Positions 16,550 through 26,743 of a DNA stretch of 64,000 nucleotides are shown piece after piece. The stretch is from Legionella sp. (GTDB taxonomy: Bacteria; Pseudomonadota; Gammaproteobacteria; Legionellales; Legionellaceae). A model generated the notes under the pieces. It had not been told where the DNA came from and did no database searches. It saw only the letters and a list, made by a program, of their open reading frames with translations. A program made the translations under genes and the position numbers. Position 1 is the stretch's first letter; each line of letters starts with the position of its first letter. The stretch is taken from assembly GCA_031291115.1 (NCBI GenBank), contig JARLJQ010000003.1, positions 186,001 through 250,000 of the forward strand. Reading direction: 5' to 3'.

Positions 16550-18292
16550 TTATTTCTTCAAAACATAACTACCAGGCGCATCCATAATCGGTGCGTAAGG
16601 TAATTTACTAAAATCAGGAGCTGTAACTGCCTTTCCTGAATAAGAATTTAACCATTTTAACCACTCAGGCCACCAAGAACCGGCATGTTCTTTAGCCTTC
16701 TCCAACCATTCATCAGCACTGGCTTTAGTATTGTTGTTCACTTTATAGCCGTATTTTTTTAAGGACGGCGGATTAATAATACCTGCTATATGTCCTGATC
16801 CACCCAGAACAAACGTTTTGGGTCCATTCATTGTCTGAAAGCCAATATAAGTTGTTTTCCAGGGGGCGATATGATCTTTTTCTGTAGATAGGAAAAAGGT
16901 AGGAATATCAATCTTGCTGACGTCGATTGGTGTATGATTCAAGTGAATTTTATTGGGTTGAATTAACTCATTATGTAAATACATCCATCTTAAATATTGT
17001 GAATGCATTGTCGCCGGCATATTGGTGGAATCTGCATTCCAGAATAATATATCAAAAGGTACTGGGTTTTTACCGCGGAGGTAGTTTTTAATGAAAAAAG
17101 ACCAAACAAGGTCATTTGCACGTAAGGAGTTAAAACTTGAGGCCATAAATTTTCCAGGAAGATAGCCTTTTGAATCCATTTCTTCTTCCAGTTTTTTGAT
17201 TTGTTGTTCATCTATAAACACAGACATGTCACCAGGATCACTAAAATCAATCATTGAGGCTAAAAAAGTAGCGCTGTTAATAGAGTCATCTTTATGTGCT
17301 TTATTATAAGCAAGCAATAGCGAGAGCAATGTGCCACCAATGCAAAAGCCCATCGTATTTACTTTGTTTACCTGCAACTGTTTTTTAATTACCGACAAAG
17401 CTTCTTGTGGGCCTTCTTTTAAATAATCATAGAGGCTCTTTTTGGCAAATTGTTCGTCTGGATTAACCCAGGAAATGATAAAGACAGTAATGCCTTGTTC
17501 TACTAACCAACGAACTAATGAGTTATGAGGGCTTAAGTCCATTATGTAATATTTATTAATCCATGGTGGAATAATCAATAATGGTATTGATTTTACTTTA
17601 GCTGTTTGTGGTGAAAATTGAATGAGCTCCATCATTTTATTACGAAATACAACTTTTCCAGGGGTTACTGCAAGATTTTCACCAAGTGTAAATGCATCGG
17701 TATCCGACATTTTAATCGTTAGGCGTGAAGAACCTACTTCTAAATCAGAAAGTAGATTATGCAAACCGTGTAATAAATTTTTACCGCTGCTTTTCAGAGT
17801 TTCATCCATTAATTGAGGATTAGTATGCAGGAAATTTGCAGGGGACAAGGCATCTAAATATTGTTTGGTAAAAAATTGCAGACGTTTGGCCAGTTTTTTA
17901 TCTGGATACTCCATGTTTTCAAATAAAGCATTCATATGCTCACTGGCTAAAAGATATTGTTGACTTAAAAGGTTGAAAAAGGGATTATGCAGCCAATCTT
18001 CCGTATTAAAACGATGGTCATCAATGGGCATGGAAGTACCTTCCATCCAATGAGTAAACTGGGTTTGCGCCAGCTTCATGGCATCTTCCCAATAAGCCAT
18101 TTGCATTTCCCAGACTTTTTCCGGATTTTTTAGAATCACAGATACTAAATTTTGGAAGTGTTCTGTCAGGTCAATGTATTGGTTTACAAGCGTTGGTAGC
18201 TGGAGTGGTTTAGCCTGTATGTCGCTAATAATTTGCAAGCTCTTGGCGCCTACTGCTTGCAGTAGATCACTCAGCTCTTTGTCATGGGTCAT
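16550..18292 (-). CDS. phaC: Class I poly(3-hydroxyalkanoate) synthase
   Basis: This 580-residue alpha/beta-hydrolase-fold enzyme polymerises 3-hydroxyacyl-CoA into the storage polymer PHA/PHB. The N-terminal helical domain (about 1-190) has the class I motif block, and the catalytic domain carries the lipase-like box GFCIGG with Cys near 319, Asp in STEKDHIAPW and His in GGSGHIAGI. Length fits class I (PhaC alone, without PhaE). No phaA or phaB lies nearby. Legionella accumulates PHB in the late growth phase, so a role in storage is expected. Confidence 0.94.
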   Translation of the reverse strand: MTHDKELSDLLQAVGAKSLQIISDIQAKPLQLPTLVNQYIDLTEHFQNLVSVILKNPEKVWEMQMAYWEDAMKLAQTQFTHWMEGTSMPIDDHRFNTEDWLHNPFFNLLSQQYLLASEHMNALFENMEYPDKKLAKRLQFFTKQYLDALSPANFLHTNPQLMDETLKSSGKNLLHGLHNLLSDLEVGSSRLTIKMSDTDAFTLGENLAVTPGKVVFRNKMMELIQFSPQTAKVKSIPLLIIPPWINKYYIMDLSPHNSLVRWLVEQGITVFIISWVNPDEQFAKKSLYDYLKEGPQEALSVIKKQLQVNKVNTMGFCIGGTLLSLLLAYNKAHKDDSINSATFLASMIDFSDPGDMSVFIDEQQIKKLEEEMDSKGYLPGKFMASSFNSLRANDLVWSFFIKNYLRGKNPVPFDILFWNADSTNMPATMHSQYLRWMYLHNELIQPNKIHLNHTPIDVSKIDIPTFFLSTEKDHIAPWKTTYIGFQTMNGPKTFVLGGSGHIAGIINPPSLKKYGYKVNNNTKASADEWLEKAKEHAGSWWPEWLKWLNSYSGKAVTAPDFSKLPYAPIMDAPGSYVLKK

Positions 18293-18419
18293 CCTAAGCT
18301 CCTGAAGACAAACAAATTTAATCTTTAATTCTGGGATCTTTATTGTGGTTTAGCAAGGCGAATACTGAATTAATTGATAAAGAATTTTTTTGTTTTCAGA
18401 GAAGCACTGCATTAAGCCT

Positions 18420-18508
18420 GTAGTCCAGAGCGTAGCGAAGGATCTCCCATCCGATAGCACGTGACGAGCTATAGTCAGGAGAGCCTTCGCTGCGCTCTGG
18501 ACGACGTA
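18420..18508. repeat. Family A repeat, locus 3
   Basis: The left end reads GTAGTCCAGAGCGTAGCGAAGG and the right end CCTTCGCTGCGCTCTGGACGAC, giving inverted ends of about 20 bases. The spacer differs from most other copies. It lies between prmA and phaC, both on the minus strand. Confidence 0.8.
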
Positions 18509-18535
18509 CAGCACAGAGATAGGGATGATTGCAGT

Positions 18536-19405
18536 TTATTTAGGCGCAAAAATTAATAAAGACCAGCCGTTCAGATGTTCCTGACCAACCAGAGTAAATA
18601 CAGACTCATACGCTTCGGTAAGGATAGGAGCTTGCTCTTCTAACAGGCCGGAGACTACAAGTCGACCGTCTTGGTGCAACAGCTGATGAAAGCGTTCTTT
18701 TAGCGAAATTAAAGGGGCTAAGAGAATGTTGGCAATAACTAAATCAACTGGTTCAGTCAGTGCATCAGGGAAGCTGACGAAGAGTTGATGCTTATCCAAA
18801 TTATTCGTTAGCGCATTATTTTTCGTGGCTAGTAGTGCCTGCTCATCAATATCAACAGCGAATAGCTGTTCTGCGCCTAATTTTAATGCCGCTAAAGACA
18901 ATATACCGGAGCCGCAACCGTAATCAATAACTGATTTATTTGTTAATTCTGCTTGTTCCAGCCAGGTTAAGCATAAGGCAGTTGTTGGATGAGTTCCGGT
19001 ACCAAAGGCTAAACCAGGATCCAGCATGAGATTAACCGCATCAGGCTCAGGTGGTGTAGACCAAGTGGGACAAATCCAAAAGCGCTTACCAAAACGCTGC
19101 GGTTTGAAATCATCCATCCAGGCTCTTTCCCAGTCGCGGTCTTCTAAAATTTCCAGACTCAAATCTAATGCGGGATGAGTCAGGGACATTTGATCGCGAG
19201 TGTATTGCGCTTGAATGGCCTCTGAAAACAGAGCCTGAATAGTGACTTCGGGCCATAAGGGTGTTGTACCTGGTTCAGGCTCAAGAACCGGGTTGTCGTT
19301 TTTATCGGTGAGCATAATGGACAGCGCACCAAGTTCCTCTAGTTCGTTACTTAGTTGTTCTATTTCATCGCTAGGGCAATGTTCTACTTTTAATTGAAAC
19401 CACAC
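18536..19405 (-). CDS. prmA: Ribosomal protein L11 methyltransferase
   Basis: This 289-residue SAM-dependent enzyme trimethylates ribosomal protein L11. The methyltransferase motif I DYGCGSGILSLAALKLGA (about residues 161-178) is intact, preceded by LDPGLAFGTGTHPTTALCL, a PrmA hallmark, and followed by VIANILLAPL. It begins 4 bases after the accC stop, so it belongs to the aroQ-accB-accC-prmA operon, the usual gammaproteobacterial order. Confidence 0.95.
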   Translation of the reverse strand: MWFQLKVEHCPSDEIEQLSNELEELGALSIMLTDKNDNPVLEPEPGTTPLWPEVTIQALFSEAIQAQYTRDQMSLTHPALDLSLEILEDRDWERAWMDDFKPQRFGKRFWICPTWSTPPEPDAVNLMLDPGLAFGTGTHPTTALCLTWLEQAELTNKSVIDYGCGSGILSLAALKLGAEQLFAVDIDEQALLATKNNALTNNLDKHQLFVSFPDALTEPVDLVIANILLAPLISLKERFHQLLHQDGRLVVSGLLEEQAPILTEAYESVFTLVGQEHLNGWSLLIFAPK

Positions 19406-19409
19406 AGCA

Positions 19410-20750
19410 TTAATCCTTCAGCATTTTTTCCAGATAGTGAATGTTCGTGCCACCAGTTACAAAAGATTGGTCGTGAAGAATGCGGTGATGTAATTCAATA
19501 TTGGTTTTGATACCGTCAATAATAATTTCATCCAGCGCATTACGCATTCTGGCAATCGCTTCAGCACGGTTTTCACCATAGCTGATAAGCTTGCCAATCA
19601 TTGAGTCATAGTTTGGTGGAACAGTGTAGCTGCTGTAAATATGTGAATCAAAGCGAATGCCAGGTCCACCAGGTTGATGCAGCAATTTAATCGTTCCAGG
19701 AGACGGCATAAACGTTCTTGCATCTTCTGCATTAATACGGCATTCAATCGCATGGCCACGCAGCCTGATGTCTTTTTGGTTGAGTGTCATCGGTAAGTCA
19801 CTGGCAATTTTGATTTGTTCTTTAATCAAATCAATACCGGTAATCATTTCCGTCACAGGATGCTCTACCTGAATTCGCGTATTCATTTCAATGAAATAAA
19901 AACATCCGTCTTGATAAAGAAACTCAAAGGTTCCTGCGCCACGGTATTTTAAATCTTGACAGGCTTTAACTACAGAGGCACCGATTTCTTTTCTAAGTGC
20001 CTCACTAATTCCAGGAGCGGGCGCTTCTTCGACAACTTTTTGATGGCGTCGTTGCATGGAGCAATCACGCTCACCTAAATGAATGGCTTTACCATTACCG
20101 TCACCCAGTACTTGGAATTCGATGTGACGTGGGTTTTCCAGGAATTTTTCCATATATACGGTAGCATTATTAAATGCAGCTTTTGCTTCGCTACGCGTAA
20201 GTGCTATGGCGTTTAATAGATTGGCTTCAGCATGGACAACACGCATCCCTCTGCCGCCGCCGCCGCCAGCCGCTTTAATAATTACTGGATAACCAATTTT
20301 ACGACCAATTTCTAAATTGTAGCTTTCATCATCAGTTAATGGACCATCAGAGCCAGGAACACAAGGAACTCCAGCAGCTTTCATCGCCTGAATTGCTGAT
20401 ACTTTATCGCCCATGAGACGGATAGTGTCCCCACGTGGACCGATAAAGCGAAATCCACTTTGCTCGACTATGTCAGCAAAATCAGCATTTTCTGATAAAA
20501 ATCCATAGCCAGGATGAATGGCTACTGCATCCGTAATTTCCGCAGCAGAAATAATGGCTGGAATATTAAGGTAGCTTTTTTGTGCCGGTGCAGGACCAAT
20601 ACAAACGGTTTCATCTGCAAGACGCACGTGTAATAAATCTTTATCTACATCGGAATGCACGGCAACAGTTTGAATGCCGAGCTCTTTACAGGCGCGTAAG
20701 ATACGAAGCGCGATTTCGCCTCTGTTGGCGATAACTATTTTACTGAGCAT
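19410..20750 (-). CDS. accC: Acetyl-CoA carboxylase, biotin carboxylase subunit
   Basis: This 446-residue enzyme carboxylates biotin on AccB using ATP and bicarbonate, the first half-reaction of fatty acid synthesis. It has the biotin carboxylase N-terminus ([18 protein letters not shown]), an ATP-grasp glycine loop [14 protein letters not shown] (about 159-172), the [12 protein letters not shown] block and the catalytic region [16 protein letters not shown] (about 287-302). It starts 8 bases after accB on the minus strand. Length and motifs are as in E. coli. Confidence 0.97.
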   Translation of the reverse strand: MLSKIVIANRGEIALRILRACKELGIQTVAVHSDVDKDLLHVRLADETVCIGPAPAQKSYLNIPAIISAAEITDAVAIHPGYGFLSENADFADIVEQSGFRFIGPRGDTIRLMGDKVSAIQAMKAAGVPCVPGSDGPLTDDESYNLEIGRKIGYPVIIKAAGGGGGRGMRVVHAEANLLNAIALTRSEAKAAFNNATVYMEKFLENPRHIEFQVLGDGNGKAIHLGERDCSMQRRHQKVVEEAPAPGISEALRKEIGASVVKACQDLKYRGAGTFEFLYQDGCFYFIEMNTRIQVEHPVTEMITGIDLIKEQIKIASDLPMTLNQKDIRLRGHAIECRINAEDARTFMPSPGTIKLLHQPGGPGIRFDSHIYSSYTVPPNYDSMIGKLISYGENRAEAIARMRNALDEIIIDGIKTNIELHHRILHDQSFVTGGTNIHYLEKMLKD

Positions 20751-20758
20751 GAGGACCT

Positions 20759-21238
20759 CTATTCTATAACAAACAAGGCCTGGTCGTATTCAACAGGCTC
20801 TCCATTAGTTACCAGTATTTCTGTGATTTTACCGGCACGATCAGCTTCAATTTCATTGAACATTTTCATTGCTTCAACGATACATAAAACATCACCTACT
20901 TTGACTGATTGTCCCACGGTAACAAAGACAGGGCTTTCAGGTGACGGAGAAGTATACATGGTGCCAACCATAGGTGAACGTACTTTATGGCCTGAAGAAA
21001 TCGCTTCAGCGGCAGGTTTGCTTTCAGAAAGTGAACCCGCAGCAACCGGCGCACTTGCATGCGTCTGAGCTTCGGAATGGTGTGCAGGAGCCGTGACATA
21101 ACGAATTTGTTGCGCTTCTACATGATTATTGCTGTAGCGGCTTAGTCTTAATGACTCTTCGCCTTCTTTAATTTCAATCTCGGAAATACCGGTTTCTTCC
21201 AGTAGTTCGATCAGTTTTCTTATTTTGCGAATATCCAT
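20759..21238 (-). CDS. accB: Acetyl-CoA carboxylase, biotin carboxyl carrier protein
   Basis: This 159-residue carrier has the family N-terminal helix ([18 protein letters not shown]), a linker rich in Ala, Ser and Pro (about residues 45-85), and the biotinyl domain ending [14 protein letters not shown], where the Lys of EAMKM is biotinylated. Its start overlaps the aroQ stop in a TAATG arrangement, which suggests translational coupling. It works with AccC, encoded next, and with the AccA/AccD transferase, not found in this window. Confidence 0.96.
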   Translation of the reverse strand: MDIRKIRKLIELLEETGISEIEIKEGEESLRLSRYSNNHVEAQQIRYVTAPAHHSEAQTHASAPVAAGSLSESKPAAEAISSGHKVRSPMVGTMYTSPSPESPVFVTVGQSVKVGDVLCIVEAMKMFNEIEADRAGKITEILVTNGEPVEYDQALFVIE

Positions 21239-21684
21239 TAGTTAGTTCTCTCTAATTCTCTAATAATTGATGTTAAAGCTAGCGAATACCCCATCGCTCC
21301 CAAACCGCTGATAGTGCCCTTGGCAAGATCAGAGAAATAAGAATGGTGACGAAAGGGTTCACGGGAATAAATATTACTGATATGTACTTCAATGAATGGG
21401 ATTGCAACAGCAGATAAAGCATCACGTAAGACTACGCTGGTGTGCGTATAGCCGGCTGGATTAAAAATGATGTAGTCCGTTTTGTCGCTACTTGCCTGAT
21501 GAATCGCTTGAATTAACTCTCCTTCAGAATTGCTTTGATAGCAGGACAGAGCTAATTTTGCGTTGTTTGCTTCTTGAATTAAGCAAGAATTAATTTGATC
21601 CAATGAAGTGGCCCCATAAATGGACGGTTCTCGAGTCCCTAAGAGATTTAAATTGGGCCCATGTAGCACCAGAACTTTTTTCAT
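21238..21684 (-). CDS. aroQ: 3-dehydroquinate dehydratase, type II
   Basis: This 148-residue enzyme dehydrates 3-dehydroquinate in the shikimate pathway. The type II motifs are present: [19 protein letters not shown] (residues 5-23, with the catalytic Tyr23), [19 protein letters not shown] (about 73-91) and [20 protein letters not shown] with the catalytic histidine region (about 99-118). It is the first gene of the aroQ-accB-accC-prmA operon. Confidence 0.97.
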   Translation of the reverse strand: MKKVLVLHGPNLNLLGTREPSIYGATSLDQINSCLIQEANNAKLALSCYQSNSEGELIQAIHQASSDKTDYIIFNPAGYTHTSVVLRDALSAVAIPFIEVHISNIYSREPFRHHSYFSDLAKGTISGLGAMGYSLALTSIIRELERTN

Positions 21685-22194
21685 GATTCCGACAAGTATT
21701 GAACTATTGTTGCGGATTTTGCCTGATCTTTATCAAATTGTCTATATATCCAAGAGGATCTCCGCACGATCTCCGCATGTTTGCTTGATTTTTCTTGAAA
21801 TTTATTTAAGAAGATCGCAGCAAATGCCTCTTCAGTTAAGATTTTAATGCACACTATTTAAAAATGGATAGGAAATACTTATTGGAATAAATCCGTCATA
21901 ATGTTATTATTTTGACCAAAAAAGGATCGGCTCTCTATTAAGTTCATCTTGGAGCTTTAAGAAATAATTTCAAAATATATAAAACTATGCTAGCTTGAAT
22001 TTGTTAATAGCAGTGTCGTTGTGTTTGAAAAATAATGGATTTAGGTATGATTCTCTGTTAGCGCCAGACTGAAATTTTCAGAGTGAAGCAATAGGGGCTG
22101 TTGACATTTCGGCCAGATAGTAGAAAGGTCAACAGACCCTGGATTGACAGATGGAGAGTTACTTTTAATGTAGTTGTAATAAGGAGTTGTTTAA
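21685..22194. other. 510-bp divergent intergenic region upstream of proA
   Basis: The gap between aroQ (minus strand) and proA (plus strand) is A+T-rich and holds a family B element at 22092-22140. Candidate sigma-70 -10 elements of the TATGCT type are visible (for example near 21988), but no -35 box pairs convincingly with them. The stretch 21700-22000 shows no reading frame with family resemblance and no RNA gene that I recognise. The long untranslated space suggests regulated expression of the protease. Confidence 0.5.
22092..22140. repeat. Family B hairpin element, copy 1
   Basis: The left arm GGGGCTGTTGACATTTC pairs with the right arm AGGTCAACAGACCC with some mismatches. The left side is flanked by TA; on the right the TA is replaced by TG, so this copy is more decayed than the others. 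It lies about 55 bases before the proA start. Confidence 0.75.
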
Positions 22195-23811
22195 ATGCAC
22201 CATAATTACTATTTGTCCCCATTAGCAGTTGCACTAGCTTTAGGTTTATCATCTCCTGTTCGAGCGGCAGAACCCATGCCTTTACAAAAGGCTTCTATTG
22301 CTCAATTAAAACAACAATTTGCTTTAGCTACATTTGGCGTCTCTGTAGTTAATGACAGTTTAAGTTTCGTAAGAGAACATACGGACAACAATAAAGTAAC
22401 GCACATCCGTATGCAGCAACAATATGCTGGTTTCCCTGTTTTTGGCGGTTATGCCATTTTACACAGTGCCAATAACATCAAATCACTTGCTGCAGCGCCA
22501 TCAAATACAGCAATGAATGGTATTGTCTATAAAGGCTTACAGGCTGAGCTAGGTCAGCCTGATGTTTCGTTTGTAAACAATGCTGCAGTGGTTTTAGAGC
22601 AATTTAAAGCACAGCATGCAGGTAATGATTTAAGTGAAGAGCAAATAACGCCAATGGTGTATATTGATGATCAACATCAAGCGCATTGGGCTTACAAAGT
22701 CAGTGTTTTTGTAACGCATACCGATAAAATCCCTTCACGCCCAACAGCTATTATTGATGCAAAAACCCATAAGCCATTTATTCAATGGGATAATGTTAAA
22801 ACGAAGAAAACCGTTGAAAAAGGTACCGGCTTTGGCGGCAATCATAGAATGGGTGAATTTCAATACGGTGTTGATTTACCTTACCTGCAAGTGACTCGTG
22901 ACAGCATGACTTCTGCGTGCTTCATGGAAAATACGGATGTTAAAGTAATCGATATGCTGCATCAATACGGATCTAAAACCAAGGCAATGAAGTTTGATTG
23001 TTTAGGTAATGATGCGGGTATTTACCTGACAGGTTATGTAGCTGATGGGTACGATAAAGACAATGGTGCTGCTTCTCCAACAAATGATGCATTATATGCC
23101 GGTTATGTAATTCAACATATGTATCATGATTGGTATGGTATTGATGCCTTACATAAATCGGATGGTTCTCCTATGCAATTAGTCATGCGCGTTCATTACG
23201 GTGAAGGCTATGAAAATGCTTATTGGGATGGCCGCCAAATGACTTTTGGTGATGGTGATACCATGATGTATCCATTGGTTTCTCTTGGCGTTGGTGCTCA
23301 TGAAATCAGCCATGGTTTTACAGAGCAACATTCTGATCTGGAGTATTATGGCCAATCAGGCGGTATGAACGAAGCGTTTTCTGATATGGCAGCTCAAGCA
23401 GCTGAGTATTATTCAGCAGGTAAAAACAGCTGGAGTATTGGTGGCGAGATCATGAAAGAAGACAGCGGCTATGATGCGTTGCGTTACATGGATAAGCCAA
23501 GTCGCGATGGTGATTCTATCGATACTGCTGATGAATACTACGGCGGTTTGGATGTTCATTATTCCAGTGGTGTATACAACCATTTATTCTATCTCATGGC
23601 GAATCAGCCTAAATGGAATACTCGTATAGCATTTGATGTGATGGTTAAAGCCAATATGGATTATTGGACGCCTTATACATCATTTGAGGAAGGCGGTTGT
23701 GGCATCCTAAGTGCGGCTAAAGATTTGGGTTATGCTTTAGATGATGTCAAAGTTTCATTGAAAGCAGTAGCGATTAATTATGATACGTGCTCTTCTACAC
23801 CTAAGAGCTAA
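22195..23811 (+). CDS. proA: ProA/MspA-type M4 zinc metalloprotease
   Basis: This 538-residue secreted protease matches the major zinc metalloprotease of Legionella. The signal peptide opens MHHNYYLSPLAVALAL and ends near residue 24. An FTP/PepSY propeptide (about 30-200) precedes the thermolysin-like catalytic domain. The zinc site is complete: HEISH with His369, Glu370 and His373, and the third ligand Glu393 in GGMNEAFSD, at the spacing normal for M4. ProA is exported by the type II system and is cytotoxic and tissue-damaging in L. pneumophila. Ribosome site AAGGAG precedes the ATG. Confidence 0.96.
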   Translation: MHHNYYLSPLAVALALGLSSPVRAAEPMPLQKASIAQLKQQFALATFGVSVVNDSLSFVREHTDNNKVTHIRMQQQYAGFPVFGGYAILHSANNIKSLAAAPSNTAMNGIVYKGLQAELGQPDVSFVNNAAVVLEQFKAQHAGNDLSEEQITPMVYIDDQHQAHWAYKVSVFVTHTDKIPSRPTAIIDAKTHKPFIQWDNVKTKKTVEKGTGFGGNHRMGEFQYGVDLPYLQVTRDSMTSACFMENTDVKVIDMLHQYGSKTKAMKFDCLGNDAGIYLTGYVADGYDKDNGAASPTNDALYAGYVIQHMYHDWYGIDALHKSDGSPMQLVMRVHYGEGYENAYWDGRQMTFGDGDTMMYPLVSLGVGAHEISHGFTEQHSDLEYYGQSGGMNEAFSDMAAQAAEYYSAGKNSWSIGGEIMKEDSGYDALRYMDKPSRDGDSIDTADEYYGGLDVHYSSGVYNHLFYLMANQPKWNTRIAFDVMVKANMDYWTPYTSFEEGGCGILSAAKDLGYALDDVKVSLKAVAINYDTCSSTPKS

Positions 23812-24659
23812 TTAGTATCATTCTGATAAAAAGCAGCCAGAAGTTGACTTACAACTTCTGGCTGTTCCATATGGATATGATGTCCGCCATCCAGTCTTGT
23901 AACCGTAATATCCGATATTGTTTTAATTCGCTTGTTCATAATCGCTTTATCAAAGGCAAATCCCTGATTTCCTAAAAGCAAATGCGTTTTTGTACTGATG
24001 TTTTTCAGGCAAGAAAGAACTTGTTCTTCTGTCATTCGCAAGGGCGAGGGGGCAAATAAACGTGGGTCATGACGCCAATAAAAATGTTCTTGTTGTTTGA
24101 TAACGCCTCGCTCACATAAAATGGTCGCAATCTCTAAAGAAACATATCCTTTTAAAGAACGAGTAAGGGCCATTTTAGCAAAATCATCATAGGCTCTGGT
24201 TTTTTTACGGTGTTTCTGGGTTAAAAAATGAGTGTATGAGTTAAGTTGCGCGCAGGCTGTTTCCGCCGGTGCGGAAAAGGGGCCAAGTGCTTCTATAAGG
24301 TATAAAGACAGCAAGCGCTCAGGAACAATGCCTGCAATTAAACTGCCTAAACAGGCACCCATTGAGTGTCCTAATAAGTGTATCTTATCCAGTTTAAGCG
24401 CATGTAACAGTTCAGTGATGATGAAAACCGCATCTATAAAATGATAATTACAGCCTTCCGGAAGATGAGAGGAATGACCATGTCCAGGTAAATCAACCGC
24501 GATGAGATAAAAATCATCTTGCAGATAAGGCGCAAGCAAGGTAAAACTGTTGGCATTATCCAGCCAGCCGTGTAATGCCAAAATAGGTGGTTTATCAGGA
24601 GTTCCCCATGTTTTAGCATTAATTGAAAAGCCTGGTATCGTAATTGTAATTTCGTTCAT
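23808..24659 (-). CDS. Alpha/beta hydrolase
   Basis: This 283-residue protein has the alpha/beta-hydrolase layout: the oxyanion region ALHGWLDNANSF (about residues 28-39), VDLPGHGHSSH, the nucleophile elbow GHSMGACLGSL with Ser near 99, and a C-terminal LDGGHHIHMEQP with the catalytic His. No signal peptide is seen. Substrate cannot be assigned. The 3' end overlaps the proA stop by 4 bases in convergent orientation. Confidence 0.87.
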   Translation of the reverse strand: MNEITITIPGFSINAKTWGTPDKPPILALHGWLDNANSFTLLAPYLQDDFYLIAVDLPGHGHSSHLPEGCNYHFIDAVFIITELLHALKLDKIHLLGHSMGACLGSLIAGIVPERLLSLYLIEALGPFSAPAETACAQLNSYTHFLTQKHRKKTRAYDDFAKMALTRSLKGYVSLEIATILCERGVIKQQEHFYWRHDPRLFAPSPLRMTEEQVLSCLKNISTKTHLLLGNQGFAFDKAIMNKRIKTISDITVTRLDGGHHIHMEQPEVVSQLLAAFYQNDTN

Positions 24660-24776
24660 TTTCTTGATGGTTAATAAATTAATTATTAATTAGCGCATGG
24701 ATGAATAAAGAAATCCAGATTTTTTTCATATCATTTAATGGTATGCTTAACGTAGTAACCTGAAAAGGGTAAATAC

Positions 24777-25535
24777 ATGCCACACGCAGTACGTAGTGTT
24801 TCATTGGTAACTTACAACATCCATAAAGGTTTTGGTGCGGGTGGCGCTATTCGTTTTTTACTTCCTGAAATGCGGAAGGCGATTATTAGTTTAAATCCGG
24901 ATTTTGTTTTTTTGCAGGAAGTGCAGGGCGAACATCAAAAACGACAAAAACGCATTAACTCCTGGCCCGATACTCCTCAATGTGAATACCTTGCCGAAAA
25001 TACATGGCCGCATTATATTTATGCCAAAAACGCTATCTATCAATCAGGGCATCATGGGAATGCTATTTTAAGTAAATACCCATTTAGTCGAACAGATAAT
25101 ATTAATCTTGCCAACATGCGCCGCGCATCACGGGGAATTTTGCACGCTCAATTAGTTGTAGACGGTGTAACCATTCATTTGTTATGCGTGCATTTAGGGC
25201 TGTTTAAGCGCGAACGAGCGGAACAATTTATTGCTATTGTGCGCCGTATTAAAGAAGTAGTGCCACAGGATGAGCCTTTATTAATGGCAGGTGATTTTAA
25301 TGATTGGCGTAACGTAATATCTAAGCCTTTAGCAGAGGATTTAAATGTAGAAGAAGCCTTTGTTTCCATAGAAGGTAAACACGCCCGTTCATTCCCTGCA
25401 CTTAGACCTGCATTACGAATTGATCGTGTTTATTTTCGCGGAATGCGCGTCCAAGAAGCTGCCTGTTTGCAAGGCAAGCCATGGAGAACCTTATCGGATC
25501 ATCTTCCTTTATATGCGCGTTTTGAATTACTGTGA
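24777..25535 (+). CDS. Endonuclease/exonuclease/phosphatase (EEP) family protein
   Basis: This 252-residue protein has the metal-dependent EEP fold: VTYNIHKGFG near the start, FVFLQEVQGEH with the catalytic Glu (about 46), the HLLCVHLGLFKRERAEQ block, GDFNDWRN (about 174-181) and SDHLPLYARFEL at the C-terminus. Relatives include DNase-like phosphodiesterases and cardiolipin-synthesis accessory enzymes such as YbhP. No signal peptide is present. The substrate is not known. A complex family A repeat follows the stop codon. Confidence 0.87.
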   Translation: MPHAVRSVSLVTYNIHKGFGAGGAIRFLLPEMRKAIISLNPDFVFLQEVQGEHQKRQKRINSWPDTPQCEYLAENTWPHYIYAKNAIYQSGHHGNAILSKYPFSRTDNINLANMRRASRGILHAQLVVDGVTIHLLCVHLGLFKRERAEQFIAIVRRIKEVVPQDEPLLMAGDFNDWRNVISKPLAEDLNVEEAFVSIEGKHARSFPALRPALRIDRVYFRGMRVQEAACLQGKPWRTLSDHLPLYARFELL

Positions 25536-25540
25536 AATAC

Positions 25541-25701
25541 GTCATCCAGAGTGTGGCGAAGGATCTCCCGTCGACTGGCACTGAGCCGCTTTCAGGAGGT
25601 CTTTCAAAAAAAAGCCCTCCCAGAGCCAGCCGAAGGAACAACCTCCCTTCGAATAGCACTGAGCCACGTTCAGGAGGTCCTTCGCTGCGCTCTGGACGAC
25701 A
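25541..25701. repeat. Family A repeat, locus 4 (composite, two units)
   Basis: This longest copy (about 160 bp) has outer ends GTCATCCAGAGTGTGGCGAAGG and CCTTCGCTGCGCTCTGGACGAC. Between them lie two spacers with the words CACTGAGCC and a second set of inner CCCTCC/GGAACAACC ends. This looks like one unit inserted into, or recombined with, another. It occupies the convergent gap before the aldolase gene. Confidence 0.78.
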
Positions 25702-25712
25702 TGGAATAGGCC

Positions 25713-26723
25713 TTATTCCATGTCGCTTTCGTATTCACCAATACAGGCTAAGCTGTTTAAGCGAGCACGCTTTAATAAAGCATCTTGGGCGCTTGTGACT
25801 TGTACTTTTTTGCCGCCCCAAGCAGCCAGGCAATCTTCTTGTAAGGCACGGCCGTAAGAGAAGCTTAATAACCAAGGTTGGTGACCAATTGCATTAATGG
25901 CATTTAAATTGGCTGTAGCTTGCTGTGGGGTTTGACCGCCAGACAGGAAGTTAATCGCAGGTACTGAAGCGGGAACATTATTGCGGAATACGCTGATAGT
26001 GTAGTCTGCAACTTCATCAGGCTCACTGAATACGGCATTTGCTTTACCGCAAGTGACCATGCTTGGCTTCAGAATAATGTGCTCTAATTCCACTTGGTGA
26101 ATGAATAAGGCATGAAATACTTCGTGCAGAACGATTTCACATACTTCAGCGCAATGCTCGATGCTGTGATCGCCATCCATTAATACTTCAGGCTCAACAA
26201 TTGGAACAATACCTGCTTCTTGGCATGCTGCTGCGTAACGAGCCAGGTTTTCAGCGCCTGTTTTTACTGCGGTCAGGCTTGGTGTAAATTCAGAAATAGA
26301 ATAAACGTTACGCCATTTAGCAAAGCGTGCACCTAATTTTTTGAAATGCATTAAACGCTCAGTTAAACCATCTAAACCTTGAGTTACTTGTTCGTTTTCC
26401 GTGTTTGCTAATTCAACCAGTCCTTTATCTACTTTGATTCCTGGAACAATGCCTTTATCGGCAAATAATTGCGCAATAGGTGTGCCGTTCTCGTCAGTTT
26501 GGTTAAAGGTTTCTTCAAATAAAATAACGCCATTAACGTATTGTTCTAAACCTGGAGTAGTCGCCAGTAATAAACGATATTCTTTACGATTTTCTTCGTT
26601 GTTTTCAACGTTGATTGTGGCAAAACGTTTACCAATTGTCCCGTTGCTTTCATCAGCAGCTAAAATACCTTTCCCTTCTTGCAGCATTTGCTCCATAGTA
26701 TTTGATAAATCTTCATAACTCAT
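25713..26723 (-). CDS. Fructose-bisphosphate aldolase, class I
   Basis: This 336-residue enzyme cleaves fructose 1,6-bisphosphate by a Schiff-base mechanism. It has the class I signature LQEGKGILAADESNGTIGKR (about residues 14-33), IVPIVEPEVLMDGDHSIE (about 175-192) and the Schiff-base lysine in EHIILKPSMVTCGK (about 218-231). GGQTPQQATANLNAIN supplies the phosphate site. It is the eukaryote-type class I form, not the DhnA-like FbaB form. A palindrome (25700-25722) overlaps the stop codon and may serve as terminator. Confidence 0.93.
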   Translation of the reverse strand: MSYEDLSNTMEQMLQEGKGILAADESNGTIGKRFATINVENNEENRKEYRLLLATTPGLEQYVNGVILFEETFNQTDENGTPIAQLFADKGIVPGIKVDKGLVELANTENEQVTQGLDGLTERLMHFKKLGARFAKWRNVYSISEFTPSLTAVKTGAENLARYAAACQEAGIVPIVEPEVLMDGDHSIEHCAEVCEIVLHEVFHALFIHQVELEHIILKPSMVTCGKANAVFSEPDEVADYTISVFRNNVPASVPAINFLSGGQTPQQATANLNAINAIGHQPWLLSFSYGRALQEDCLAAWGGKKVQVTSAQDALLKRARLNSLACIGEYESDME

Positions 26724-26743
26724 AACGTATATACTCCTGCTTG

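Noticed and set aside
25532..25798. 88-residue frame after the EEP gene
   Set aside because: It is translated family A repeat sequence running into the antisense of the aldolase gene.
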